Origin: Hysterium pulicare CBS 123377
Taxonomy: Eukaryota > Ascomycota > Dothideomycetes > Hysteriales > Hysteriaceae
Length of the DNA stretch: 64,000 nucleotides
Direction of reading: 5' to 3'
NCBI GenBank assembly: GCA_000467715.1
Contig: AJFK01000081.1
Span: 1-64,000, forward strand
In this document: positions 12,136-23,616 of the stretch, in pieces
Layout of the letters: every line of letters begins with the position of its first letter
Numbering within the stretch: position 1 is the first letter of the stretch
The notes under the pieces: generated by a model
What the model saw: the letters and a program-made list of their open reading frames with translations, nothing else
The model's database searches: none
What the model was told of the DNA's origin: nothing
Made by a program: the position numbers and the translations under genes

Positions 12136-13582
12136 GAAGTCGTACGAAGACTATCAAGAAGACAGGAGCGACAAGAAGACTCTCACGAAATAGAGGTTGG
12201 GAGTAGATTGCCAAGCTAGCATCTGTGACGGGAGAGCTCAGACGCAGAAAGGAAAGACGAGTAGCCAGGAGGGATAAGAAAAAAATGTGGATGCAGAGGT
12301 GATCATGGCCACAAGGCGAATATTACCAAGGACAAGATATGTTGGCAATGATACTTTAGCACAGCCTTGTGTGTGTAAAGTACAAGTGTCTCCGGTGAAA
12401 AGAAGGCCTCGACGCTTTCTTTTCAATCAAATGCGGCTCAACACCAGCAAGAGCCGCATCAGAATCTAGACAGAGAGGAATGAACTAACAGATTACACCA
12501 TCATCCCTTCCAAGGTTCTGCAAGCCTTAGGCTACCAGACCTCTCATGGCGCAGCTATCCGGGAAAGGCGTGACACGGGGCGTGACAGGAAAAGACTGAG
12601 GTGCGAACGAATAGATGGAATTGAGCCTCACGGACTCCTCATTTGCCAGATACGGACACGAAACACTTGAGCGCATGACCGTCCTTTGCGCCGTGTTTTG
12701 CAGGGTGAGACGGGGAGATTGAGGCTCTGCTGTATGAAGGAATTCAACCATCCTCGCACACGACCAATCAGACAGCAGGACCCACACGCTGCATTCTTGG
12801 CTGCTCTAGTGTGCGGCTCTTTTCCGATTTCCAATCCTCCCCACATTGCCCGTGGACCGCACCTGCACCCTGACCGCCATAATTTGGAAGATATCTTTGT
12901 CATCTAGCTAATGATTACTGCATCAAGGGCTGGTATGCTTGTGTTACAGTACGCTTCATAACAGCCAGCCTTAAGCTCCTGATTCCGACTTCGGAGAGAA
13001 CTGCGATTGTGAGCTGATACAGCCTTGCCAGATCTAAGCAACATCTATGCTGTGCCACCCCACGCTGCTATCGCCCCGATGAGGCATGGCCACCGGAATA
13101 CCTGCAGCCTTCCTGAATCAGCCCTCCTGAAATCGACCTTGTCCAAACCAATCGACGCTTCTCTCAGCCTTTTCTTTGGTCGCCTCACTTTTATCATCAA
13201 AAGTGACTTTCTACTCCGTGCCCTGCATCCTGCATTGTGATGGTGCCAGCAGATAGATCCCAGCTCTCCTTGATAACCTGTGCATGCATCGGGGAAGGCG
13301 GAGTTCCAGCACTTGGGGCAACCCTTGGATTTGGATAAGTTTATCCGGGTTCTGCTTTGCAGCAGGACAGCAAACGCATGCTTTCGAGCGCGCTGTACGA
13401 CCGGAAATGGCCTAGTGACCAAGCAGCTAATATAAAAGTCGTGGAAGTTTTGGCGGCATCCATTGATTCCGGGCTGAGACGTGGTAGGTAAAGTTCGCCG
13501 ATTCATGCAGCGCAAAGTCTGAGTAGTCAGATACCTGTCCCTATTTCAATTGTCCGGTGTCTTACCAGTCATGCAAACCATC
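12136..13582. other. Intergenic region upstream of the F-box gene
   Basis: It contains the F-box promoter on its left side and the 3' flank of the DUF3431 gene on its right. A minus-strand open frame at 13045-13515 has cysteine/arginine-rich, domain-free composition and is probably not a gene. No RNA or repeat was recognised. Confidence 0.4.
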
Positions 13583-14726
13583 TCATACTTCCGACCCGGA
13601 CCTGTTTCGTTCTTCTCCCTTCCAACCAATAAATGGCCAGCCTTGGGGAAGACTTGAGTAGGGCGGTAAGATGTAACGACCCTCACAGCTACTGCTTTCC
13701 TTGCAATCCAGATTGCAGAGCCCGAAAACCTTGCAGTAGCATTCTTCAGCCGTCGGGCAATGCACAGCCTCCTTGCCGAAAATCACTGTCGGGCGTTAGC
13801 ATATGACTAGATCGCGCGCGTTGGCAACGTGTGTTGTTCAGAAGGCTAGGCATACTGTGCCATGAATACTCAAAGATCCTTCCACTAATAGAATCGTCCA
13901 GCGTGGTACTCAGAATCCAGTCGCGATAATGCTCATAGTCTTTCTTTGGATGCTCCAGTATCTTCTCTTTTGTGGCCGCAAATTGAGCACAACATGACAC
14001 TCCCACCTTTTCTGGTACCTCTTTTCCAGGAAAAAGCACTTCAAATGCTTGCTTGTATGCCCCACCAGCATGCACAGCTGCGCGATGCTCGCCTTCTTCC
14101 TCGAGAGGCTTTATTTCTGTGGGACAACCGAGTAGCCAAGCGCACCGAATATTGACATAACCTTCTTTCTCGAGGTAGGGAATTTGGAAATGTCTGAGCA
14201 TAGGAAGGCCGTCATAATCAGGATCATCATTGTGCCACTGATATCTCTGAGGATGTATGAAGAGTATGTTGTCAGGAAGTCGGTCGTAGTTATTGATAAT
14301 GAAGCTGGGCAAGATGTCAGCGCTATTGGGATGCCCTCACGCCAAACTTGAGCGGTCTTTAACATACGTCAAATACACCATAGATTCCCGCCCTTTGTTC
14401 TTCGGTATAGTGAGTGGAGCACTCGGATCGTCAACCGCATAAATATTCTTCTCCCAGTCCGGAAAATATGTCTCCAACCATGTCGCGTTCTCGGTCCTCT
14501 GGCTCGCAACCACTACAGCAGTTCGCCGTTGAGCGGATTTGTGCGGTTGGGGCTTCGAGGGGCCGCTGGCTCCGCCTGCAATATCGGAATTGTTCTCATT
14601 CAAAGGCCTTTCAGGGGTTTGGGGATTCCATAATTCGGCTTTAAGGTGAACCAAAAGGGCCAAGAACAACCAGAGGAGAAGGGCAATGACTGCATTTCTA
14701 GCCGTACAGCGTCTACGAAAAGACAT
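13583..14726 (-). CDS. DUF3431 family protein, single-pass type II membrane protein
   Basis: Exons are 14726-14368, 14304-13856 and 13785-13583, with consistent phases (2, then 1), giving 336 residues. One membrane segment lies near the N-terminus (about residues 12-29, AVIALLLWLFLALLVHL) after a basic head, indicating a type II topology with the main domain in the secretory lumen or outside. The domain has the family landmarks AVVVASQRTENATWL, NIYAVDDPSAPLTIPKNKGR, ILFIHPQRYQWHNDDPDYDG, GVSCCAQFAATKEKI, YRDWI and FEYSWH, and ends with the Cys-rich CPTAEECYCKVFGLC. DUF3431 has no firmly assigned biochemical role that I know of; the DDP and HNDD motifs and lumenal topology resemble Golgi glycan enzymes, which is only an inference. 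Family assignment is secure. Confidence 0.9.
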
Positions 14727-16088
14727 AATTCACATAACGAGCGAGTTCTGTGGGAAAAGGAGCGAAAGAAAAGCCAAGAAAATGACGGCGACAGTACATT
14801 GTTGTGGACACGAGGATGGTTGAGTAAGGTGGATGGATTTGGGGGCGGAAAGAGAAGCGTGAGCTTTGACCCAGCACTTGGTCCAAAACCAATCAAACAT
14901 CATCACTACCACTACAAACGCCCTCGGTTTATATATATGGGTGTCATCATTAGTTTCGTTGAGCCATTTTTCTCATCGCTTTTAAGTAGGTAGGTGCTAC
15001 TTAGAGGCTACTTTTTTGAAGTAAAAAGGCTCAGAACAGCAACTTGCTTTACAGCTTTGAACTGAGTCCCAAATTGTCTTTGTAGGCCGGTAGCAAAGAA
15101 CATGATATACACGAGCAAAGACCATGTCTTCAAATTATATAACATCCAAAAAGATAGGCATGCTTTAGGTAAACAAGTAGTTTTCAGAAAATGTTGTAAT
15201 GAAAGAGACGATGTCTATTGATAACAGATCACCCTTCAACCTTGATGTCATGTAGGTAAGACAATGTTTATCTTTCACTTTTCCTGCACCCCCAATAACA
15301 TAAGGCTATACTTGGAACAATTCTCACATACTCTAAGGGCTGGATACCCCTCTAAAATCGCTTTCCCGAACTCGAATAGTTTATGCGGACAGCAGGAAGA
15401 GTCATTACATGGTTGATGCATTGCCCGAACTCCTACATATTATTATGCCCGGTCTGCTCATCCAAGTTAGTTACTTGCCTATTACTCTTAGCTTCATTAG
15501 AAGCCCTCCCAGGCATAATCCACGAACCAATAGTTGCACACAGCCTACCAAGCTGCAATGAAGAAGACTCTCTCTAGTTCTCGGGACCGCGGCGCAAACA
15601 TGGCAGTTGTCTTGATATTCTCGTTCAAGTCAAATGAAAGACAACATGTGTTCATGGCGCTCCCTAGCTAAAAGAAATACAATTTGACAAAACGTACACA
15701 AGAGAAAAGGGGCAAACGCTCTATGGTCGAGCGGGTGCCTGCGGGTGCCTGCGGATGCCGTGTCAATATAGATCCAGAAAGATGTCGTCTCTCGAGTATC
15801 TTACTGCGTAATTTCTATCTCCAGGGTCACGCAGCATAAGGGTGAAAAATTCCTTGAATTCGACAGACGCGGAGTTCCGTTGCAATGAATTTTGCTTCGC
15901 GTAGTGGCACCCAGAGAGTTTGCACGGGTTAGTATAATATGATGAAGAGCGACATGACGAAGAGATGCGGCATTGAGGAGGCGTAACGACGGACGTGTCG
16001 TCAGAATTAAAAGAGAGGAGAAATGCTACGGTACAATCTAATATCTTCAAAGGGTATCTCAAGATTCGACATCGAATATCCTTCATCT
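14727..16088. other. Intergenic region between DUF3431 gene and MFS exporter
   Basis: About 1.36 kb containing the DUF3431 promoter and the exporter 3' flank. A three-copy 10-base repeat lies at 15731-15759. No gene, transposon or RNA was recognised; the short open frames have no domain. Confidence 0.4.
15731..15759 (+). repeat. Short tandem repeat, 10-base unit
   Basis: The unit gcgggtgcct is present twice and then once more with one base changed and the last base missing. It is probably a slippage product in the 3' flank of the exporter gene. Confidence 0.7.
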
Positions 16089-17836
16089 TCACACCTTTTC
16101 GCTCTCAGTAGGTACTGTCTTCTTATCTCCCTGGCCTTCTCCGTTCTTGATGCTTTTCCACTCCATGGTAAGAGCCCCAATAATTCCAGCGCTAGACATC
16201 GCCAAGCCAACATAGAACGCCTTGATTAGTGCAGAATTGAATGCCGAGATAACAGCAGGAAGCGCCCCAGGAGGGACTACTTTTCTAATGTTCGTCGCTC
16301 CGGCTTGCAGCACAGCTCCTGCATTGAGTCCTCCGATCGCCATCAGAGAGTCCTTCAGGTGGTTTTGAAATATGTTCTGAGAGACAGAGACGAATACGGC
16401 ACCGCCCAAGGTCTGGCCGAAGAAGACGAGCGATGAGCCGATGGGAACGTCTTTCTTGTTCAGAACAGTCTGAACAGCCATGTTCGGCTGCTGCATTGCC
16501 AAACCAGTCCCGAATCCATAAATAACTTGATAGCCAATCCACATGGCCCTTGGCGTGTGGACCTTCCATGTCGTAACTAGGCCAGCGCCCACTGAAACAA
16601 TTACTGACCCCAATATCATGCAGGGGACGTAGTAGCCAGATTTGAACGTGAACAATCCGCCAAGAGTAGAGCCAACAGTCAGAGCCAGGACCAAGGCGAT
16701 TGTTCTTATGCCAGAGGACACAGCAGAAACCCCCTGAACACTTTGAAACCATATCGGAATGTAATAGACCATGGTCATCATAGAAGAACCGGTGCAGATG
16801 GCGTAATACAAAGCAGATGCTACACTTCTCTGCTTGATAATCCGAGGTGGGATGGTGGCAGCTTCACCTCTCCAAACCTGAATGGCGACAAAGGCAAGAA
16901 GTAGGATACCTGCGAGGACCAAGCAGGCCACGATACGACCATCACTCCATGCGTATTCAGAGCCGCCCCATTGGAGAGCTAACAAAAGACAAATTGTGCC
17001 GGGTAGAAAGACAGCTGTCCCCAATGGATCAAGATATTCGATTTGCTGGCGATATGTCATGTCCTTCGCCAAAGGTGACGTTTTTATGTGTAAAAGGAAG
17101 ATAAGGCCAACAATAGTAATACCACCAAAGGGAAGGTTGATGAAGAAACCTTTAAGGTTGGATAATTAGTTGGCTTGGTCTGCTAAGAATCTCAAGAGCA
17201 GCAGGATGACTTACACCATCGCCAAGATACTTTGTCGGTGAATACACCCCCTAAGAGGGGACCAACGACGCTTGCAACGCCAAAAACGGCACCAAACAAT
17301 CCCTGAAATAGCGGGCGCTTGCGCAAGGGTAGTGTATGGACTGCGATAATAATGGTTCCAGAGAAAATACCGGCTGACCCTAGACCAGCGATTGCTCTAC
17401 CAACGATGAGGGCTTTTGAACTTGGTGCGGCTCCACAAACGGCCGATCCAATCTGGAATACAGTAACACAAGATATGTAAACCCATTTTATAGGATACAT
17501 CTGATAAATACGACCGAAGAGTAACATAAACGCGCTTGTCGTGATTAAAAACGCACTGGCATACCAGCCAATGTCGCCAATAGAATGGAAATGGTCGGTG
17601 ATTTTTGGCACAGCCGTTGCGATAATGGTTCGATCGAGGGCAACCAGAAGTACGGAGAATAAAAGACATATTATGACGGTAACCAATTCAATGCCATGAG
17701 GATATTGAGTCTCATCGTCTTTGTTCTTAGCCTCCTTCTCTTGCTTTGGTACAAGAATAGCAGGCTCCGGGGACAGCGTTTCCTCCTTCGAGTGTCTGGA
17801 CTCTACTGGGGATGTATCTTTTGAATCTTTTTCCAT
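16089..17836 (-). CDS. MFS drug:proton antiporter of the DHA2 (14-TM) type
   Basis: Predicted plasma-membrane exporter of toxic compounds or secondary metabolites driven by the proton gradient. Exons are 17836-17215 and 17149-16089; the join (T before GTAAGT, then GT after AAAG) restores WCFFINLPFGG and gives 560 residues, the usual size. A charged, disordered N-terminus (about 45 residues) precedes the membrane part. Family motifs are LDRTIIATAVPKI in the first helix, the GRIYQ loop, GRAIAGLGSAGIFSG and GPLLGGVFTD (motif C of antiporters), then WRWCFFINLPFGG. It is related to fungal toxin-efflux proteins found in metabolite clusters. The next gene upstream on the same strand is a Zn2Cys6 factor, but no synthase gene is nearby, so the substrate is unknown and a stand-alone resistance role is as likely. 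Confidence 0.92.
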
Positions 17837-18496
17837 GTCGAAGTCGAAATGAGTAAACAGCTGCTAAACGAATTCAGTACCGGGTTTCTTATTTGATGAT
17901 GCTAGTGGGAAAGTTGAATGATTCCGGTGTGGACTTGACGCGATTGAAGCCTGGATAGATGTAGATAGCCTGCTGTTGATGCAGCATGGGGTGGCCTTTC
18001 ACAGTGCAAAAAAATAGATGGTAAAGATGCCGCACAATTTGTATTTGGCAAGAAGAAGGAACGGAACGATTGAATATTTCAGAAACTTTTAAACAAGACT
18101 GGGCTCAAAGTCGATTTGCGTGTTAACAATACTATTGACTCATACCTAGAAAGGAACAATGCACGAGGTGCGTCCTTATACGAAAAATCGGTTGTAAGGG
18201 GGCAACTTTGCGCCGAGGTCACGAGTGTCGGTGGTTGTTATGCACCGACGGTCTCGACCTTTCGGCCCCGAGTTTCTTTTTGGCGTATGATTGCTTGTCT
18301 TGTGTCGTATAACGGAGCGGAGTTGTACGGTAGTGCAGGAGTTGTGCATCATCAGTAGAACGCCACATCTCGGTTTCGCAAGCTTTGCTTGATATTTTTG
18401 TTATTCACATTATGTAAGTTTGGACTCTTACTTGTACCATCACCCAGTTTCTCTTCATTTTAATCCCTTTCCTGCCCTAATGTAGCGAGATTTTTG
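17837..18496 (-). promoter_or_regulatory. Promoter region of the MFS exporter
   Basis: This 660-base stretch separates the stop of the Zn2Cys6 gene from the exporter start, so it should contain the exporter promoter. Several CGG/CCG triplets occur (for example near 18240-18265, and cggagcggag at 18311-18320), which are half-sites for binuclear zinc proteins, but no clear palindrome stands out. Confidence 0.35.
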
Positions 18497-20944
18497 TTAA
18501 GTACCATCATTCATTCGCCCGTATTGCAGGTCGCTGTACATGTTTCCTTGTGGAATCCAGCCGCCAAAAGTATCGTTCACGTCGTTCCAGAAGTAAAGAT
18601 CACCATGCTGAAACGCCGTCGAGAAGTCTGAGAAGACTGGCAGTGGTTGGTAGTTTCTGAAGGTTTGTCCGAAATCATTATTGGGCAGAGGAGCTCCGTT
18701 CGTACGCCACCCGGGGAGCGATCCGTTCTCGTCGAAGCTAGCCAGTTCGCCGGCCATCTCTCCTTTGGATTTCGAAGGGGTATTCGACAAGCCTTGAGCC
18801 GACGATATTTGCGCTGGGCCTAACCGGGGATTGTTTTCAGATGTTTCAGTAGTGGGCATCTGGGATTCTTCAAGGCCAGCTGGTGTTTGGGGAGAAAGCC
18901 GGCTTCGATCCTGTCCTTTGCGGCGCCGTTGATGTTCAGTGTGCCACGACTTGATCTTACGATCCAACACGAATACCCAGTGCGCAGGAACTCTGCATTT
19001 CTGTTGTCCAACCGCTTCCGTAGTCCGTTGGATAACCGTGTCCATATAATAGTCGACTCTTAGGCTGTGGGAGTCTAACAGTGTGCCTAGTCCTTCCGAG
19101 TCCGCTCCAATGGCATAGTCTGCCCTTAACAGAACCACTAGCGCGCATATACATCGAACATAGAGGACGTTGGGACATCTTCTGAGGTGGTCTAGCGGGA
19201 GTTCCAGGAAAGTATCGAGGAGAGAATGCGCACAACCGATGCACTTGATAGTTGCATTAATCTGGAGAGCGGTATGCGATAGGAGTGTTTCGGGTTGAAT
19301 AGAATCATCATCAAGAGACGGCAGAGTGAGTTGCCTGTTCCTAAAATCAGGCGCGGAGTGCTTCCCGCCATCCATCCCAAACTCCCACATTGACATCGTG
19401 TTTTGATGGAATTCGATGGTCATGGACACTAGGTAAATTTCAGTCAAACGGATCGAAAACTGAAGCAGCATACTGAATCGGCGAAACTGGAAAGTTCATG
19501 CGGTGCATTCAAACCGTATGCGGAAAGTCAAATTTCAGGGAAATGGTTCAAAAGAAGGAGTACTCCAGCAGCACAGAATCCGTCGGGATCACAGTGTGAC
19601 AAAAAAAACCGGCTTACAGTTCATGACTTCTCGAGGCGTGGATCTCTTCCAATCCTCCATCCGTCTCTCAAATGCCCTCAAAATTACCTGCATACGTAGC
19701 TCTGATAGACTAAAACTGGTACTCGCATCGTCAAATCCGAAAGCTGTCATTGCCTCGTCCGCAATTCGTTGGAGTTTGAGCCAGGAGACGACTCTTCTGT
19801 CTGTCAAGATAGGTGACTTGTTGAGGAGCGATAAGCTTTCTTCCATCCAACTATTGTACAGTAAAATGTTTGGGCGCCTCATCCTCAATGCAAAGCTAAT
19901 CACAGTCAGCTTAAGGCTGGCTTTGTAATAGAGAAAGGGAAGTTTTACTGACCCGGCAGTTATCAAATAGCAGGCCAGAATAGTTCGACAATTCTCCAAT
20001 AGTTCCTCATTAGTTGAGACACGCTGCAGAGATCTTATGTCTCGTTTGGGTAATTGCTCATGAGTTACGGGCTTCGATGCCAAGCCGAGCTCTAGGGCCA
20101 TACTAGCCGCCATATTTCCATACTGATAGAATTGCATCTGCCCTGGAGTATCTGGCGGCGTATAGTATACCACTGTGACCAGCAGAGCCTGGATATGCTC
20201 TAAAGACTTCATGCCCTTTATGAACAGTTTTCGAGCGAATAAGTAAACAACCTCCTCATACAAACGGTTCGATAACTCCGAGCCCTTGCAGTGAGAAGCC
20301 GCTGCCATGATTGCGTGGAAGAGGACGGGCTTTTGGACCCGTAGTTCTGCTGCTGACCATCCAGCGGAGATGCTCACCCCCGGACAGTCTTGCACGAGCT
20401 CATTTCGGTACACTTCAAGAAGCTCTGATGCTAGATCCATTGAGATGATTCCTCGGTCTACGATGTCACCACCAGGGGTGTCCAGGGGGTCTGTTCGAGT
20501 TTCGGACGCTGGGGGTATTGCTTGTTGCCACTTATCGGACGCAGCTGCGGTGGTACTTGCACTTTGCTGGGGTTGATCCCATTTTGGCGATTCTTCCTCT
20601 TTTGAGTCATCCTGGTCATCGGTTTCATCATCAATAGACATTCGCTCATCCGGTATACTGGGCGATATTTGGTTTGTCTTCAGAGCTGCCCGCATTTGCC
20701 TGACTTCTCTTTCTAATTCCGCTACACGGACGTCTGTCCTCTTTCGCTGTCGCCGTTTTTGGGGAGGAGCGAAAACGCATGCCCGGTTCGCTTTTGCGCA
20801 TCTCAAACACTGTGTTGACCCCGAAGCGGGATTGACCAGACACCGGACCTTCGATAGCCTACATGATTCACAGGCCCGATTCAGTTGCTGCTCCCTGGTC
20901 TTCTGAACAGAAATATCACGATTGCTGGTTGGGCTTGGTAACAT
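18497..20944 (-). CDS. Zn2Cys6 transcription factor with fungal_trans domain
   Basis: Predicted nuclear regulator. The start is the ATG at 20944. The zinc cluster uses Cys25, 28, 35, 46, 49 and 56 (C-x2-C-x6-C-x10-C-x2-C-x6-C), followed by a basic linker KRRQRKR and a coiled coil VAELEREVRQMRAAL. The middle homology region begins with YRNELVQDCPGVSI and includes FHAIMAAASH and AASMALELGLASKP. Provisional exons are 20944-19953, 19895-19628 and 19486-18497, about 749 residues. The first intron (57 bases) has no stop and is in frame, so it could be retained. The second junction is uneasy: the best donor (GTAAGC at 19617) is out of phase with every usable acceptor, while the in-phase donor (GTCATG at 19627) is weak. 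The C-terminus is low in complexity with aromatic residues. It lies directly upstream of the MFS exporter on the same strand, making it a candidate regulator of that gene. Confidence 0.85.
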
Positions 20945-23616
20945 CACTTAGATTGTCTCTTGGAAGCGACATGAAATTCGTAATCGCCTTAAGGGATGTA
21001 ACGCCTACTTGCGTGGGGATGTTGTTCTTTGCGACACAGTAGCGTTGCGGATTCAAATTTTTCGAATATTGATGCTGTTGTGGGTTGCGAAAAAGGCGAA
21101 TAGAATATACCAATGCGGCAATACAGCAATCTCAGAGTTCGGAGTTTAAGGTCGAGCACTAACGAGTTTCCTGCATTCTTCGGCGGGTTCAAAGTTGGAT
21201 CTCAGTCTTTTGGCGGGTCGCAAATGCAGACTGAAAGCGGCGATGACGTTATCTTCAGAAGTTTAGGCGCTTCGGCAGTTGATCCAGAGGATGCTGTGTT
21301 GAAAATTCCGCAGGCTCCTAAGAGAACGAAGAGCTCCAAGACGGTTGACGCGGTTCCGGTACGAGAGGAAGTTGGAGGTTTCGTGAAATGAGCACGATCA
21401 GTTGGGCGTAGAGGCGTACGAAGGCGTGCCTGGTGAGCCCAGAATCTGAGCTGCAGGGTTCCATACCTTACGGGTGGGTCCGGCTAGTCTAACCTCCCGA
21501 AGTCGGCGCCATCTTCCTCTTCTATCCATCACTCTCACACGTTCATTCTCCAGCAGTACAAAGGTGGGCATCAAAGACTTCTGGCCATGACTGTCGAGAG
21601 CGACGTCTGAGTATATGTGCAAACGCTGGGACATGCCAACGCAGGCTAATTAAGCTGATACCTTAAACACCATGTCTTACCAGCTCCTCCCTCCAGCCGT
21701 CTTTCCCATTCGTAAAGCGCCCTGCCCTGCATGGACAACCATCCAACACATATTAATATATTGCAACTGCATCATGCATGCCTTGCAATCCATTGGCAGT
21801 ATTCATTGCTCACAGCTCAAAGCTCAGCCCTAGAGTTGATTAACGGGACAATTAATCAAAACGGTTATCGTGAAATGGACTAGGCACCTGCAACCTCATT
21901 CCGAGTTATCCAGAGTTACCCCCCTCAGAAGCTTTTCTACCAGAGACCATCTAGGTAACACTGACTTCGTAAGTGAGGAGTTGAAGTGACCAGGCTGCAG
22001 ATATGCGCATTGTGCCATTATCCTAAACATGAAACTTGACCCGACCTATCACAAGATAGGAGGCCTAAGGACATATCCTTTTGCCTTCCACATTATAATT
22101 CGATATCCCTTGAGACGTGAAGTCTACTTATTGGACACTAGTCAAGGCTTCGAAGCTGCTCATGCAGCGAGTTACAGTAGTCGTTTCTGGAGCCATAGAT
22201 TTGATAGCTCGACGATGAGTTCGCTTTGCTGGATGTCATTTCATTGCTACTCGAAAGCCTTTCTAGTCATAGCTCTTTGTAAAACATTTCTAGAGAATTC
22301 TTCGCTTCTAGGTCAAAGGCCGCCTCATCCGAAGACTAATGTGAGCATGATTCTGTGACTGTCGTTAGCAAGTTCACTGAGCGATCAGCAAACAACGCGC
22401 ATTGCGAATCTTACCGGATCGACTCAGAGCTATAAAGATCCCAAACCCCATTGACAATGAAATTATTAACCTGTCAAGCCTCGTCTGACGTGTGGTCTTC
22501 ATAGACTCTGCGTTATACTTGAAAGAGTTGTGACAAGTATGGTAGCAAATCAATGCAACACCGTTACATCATTCAATGAAATCAACCATGAATGAGAGTT
22601 TTAAATATAATCACCGCTTACGCGTGGTTGAGCTTAATCAAACTCTTTTTCAAGTATGGTAGCGAAGCAGAGTAGGAAAGCTTAGGGTCTATCCAGCAAG
22701 GCGCCTTTTACACCTTCCCCAACCTTCGCACCGTAATCACATTATGGACGTAATTTTACCGCCATAACCTTTGCCATCTCACTTTTCATCACCTTCCAAA
22801 CCTTCTGCGTCAAGCATGGCCCAGATTTCTTATGTCCCTATGGAGTAGCTTCCCAACTATGCTCCTCCGCACCTAAGGCATTTCCACCTCCATAACTTGA
22901 CTCAACAGAATCCTTCTTGATGTCAAACTCCACAGACCTAAGCTACTAGCCTTAAACACGTGATGCACGTGGCGCTGACGCGTGCGCCCTGTCGGCGACA
23001 AGCTAAGTCTTAAAGCCCGTGCGCGTGTGCTATGCCAGACTGTTACTCATACCGACAATCGGAGCACTGCCGTATTCCTCGTAGTTGGCATTTTAGATTC
23101 TTTAGTCGATGACTCCTCCCAGTTGTTTAAAGGTTTTGTGATCTCGAAGTTTGGATTTGGGTTTGAGAGATGAGTGAGGCCTATTCATTGTTCGAATTGA
23201 AGAGCAGGCAGCCCTGAAGACATCTGGGTGGGATGGTGAGATGGTTTTATATCACAGTAGGTGCAAGTTGTTGAAGCTGCAAGCGGAAGACAAACATGAT
23301 AGTAAATGGAAGGTACGTTCAACTTTCTGAGTAGACGTCAAACTTGTCGGACCGAAATGGAGAGGAAGAGATCGAAGCTATTACTTGGGAACGCGACTTG
23401 ACAAGAAATTGAAGGGGTGGGTCTTAGTATTATTCACGCCATTCCGAAAGACGAGTTGACTTTTGACCCTGACCGAACGAATAGTAACATAAATGACATA
23501 AGACCTGCATATGCACACGATCCTCCCTAGAACTACTTCCATTCGTTGGTATAGTACAACAATTACGTCCTCTAAAACGAGCAGGAACACGAGAATGAAA
23601 ATAATATATCCATTCT
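20945..23616. other. Gene-poor region upstream of the Zn2Cys6 gene
   Basis: About 2.7 kb. Two adjacent small frames, 21113-21391 plus (92 residues, with a Gly/Phe-rich head) and 21398-21634 minus (78 residues, Arg-rich), have no recognised domain and I do not call them genes. The rest is moderately AT-rich with no visible transposon, RNA gene or long repeat. The right end should contain the 3' UTR of the permease. Confidence 0.35.

Noticed and set aside
13045-13515. Minus-strand frame of 156 residues
   Set aside because: Composition rich in Arg and Cys, no domain, opposed by another open frame, no splice partners.
21113-21634. Two small opposed frames upstream of the Zn2Cys6 gene
   Set aside because: Both are under 100 residues with no domain; no splice-linked exons found.
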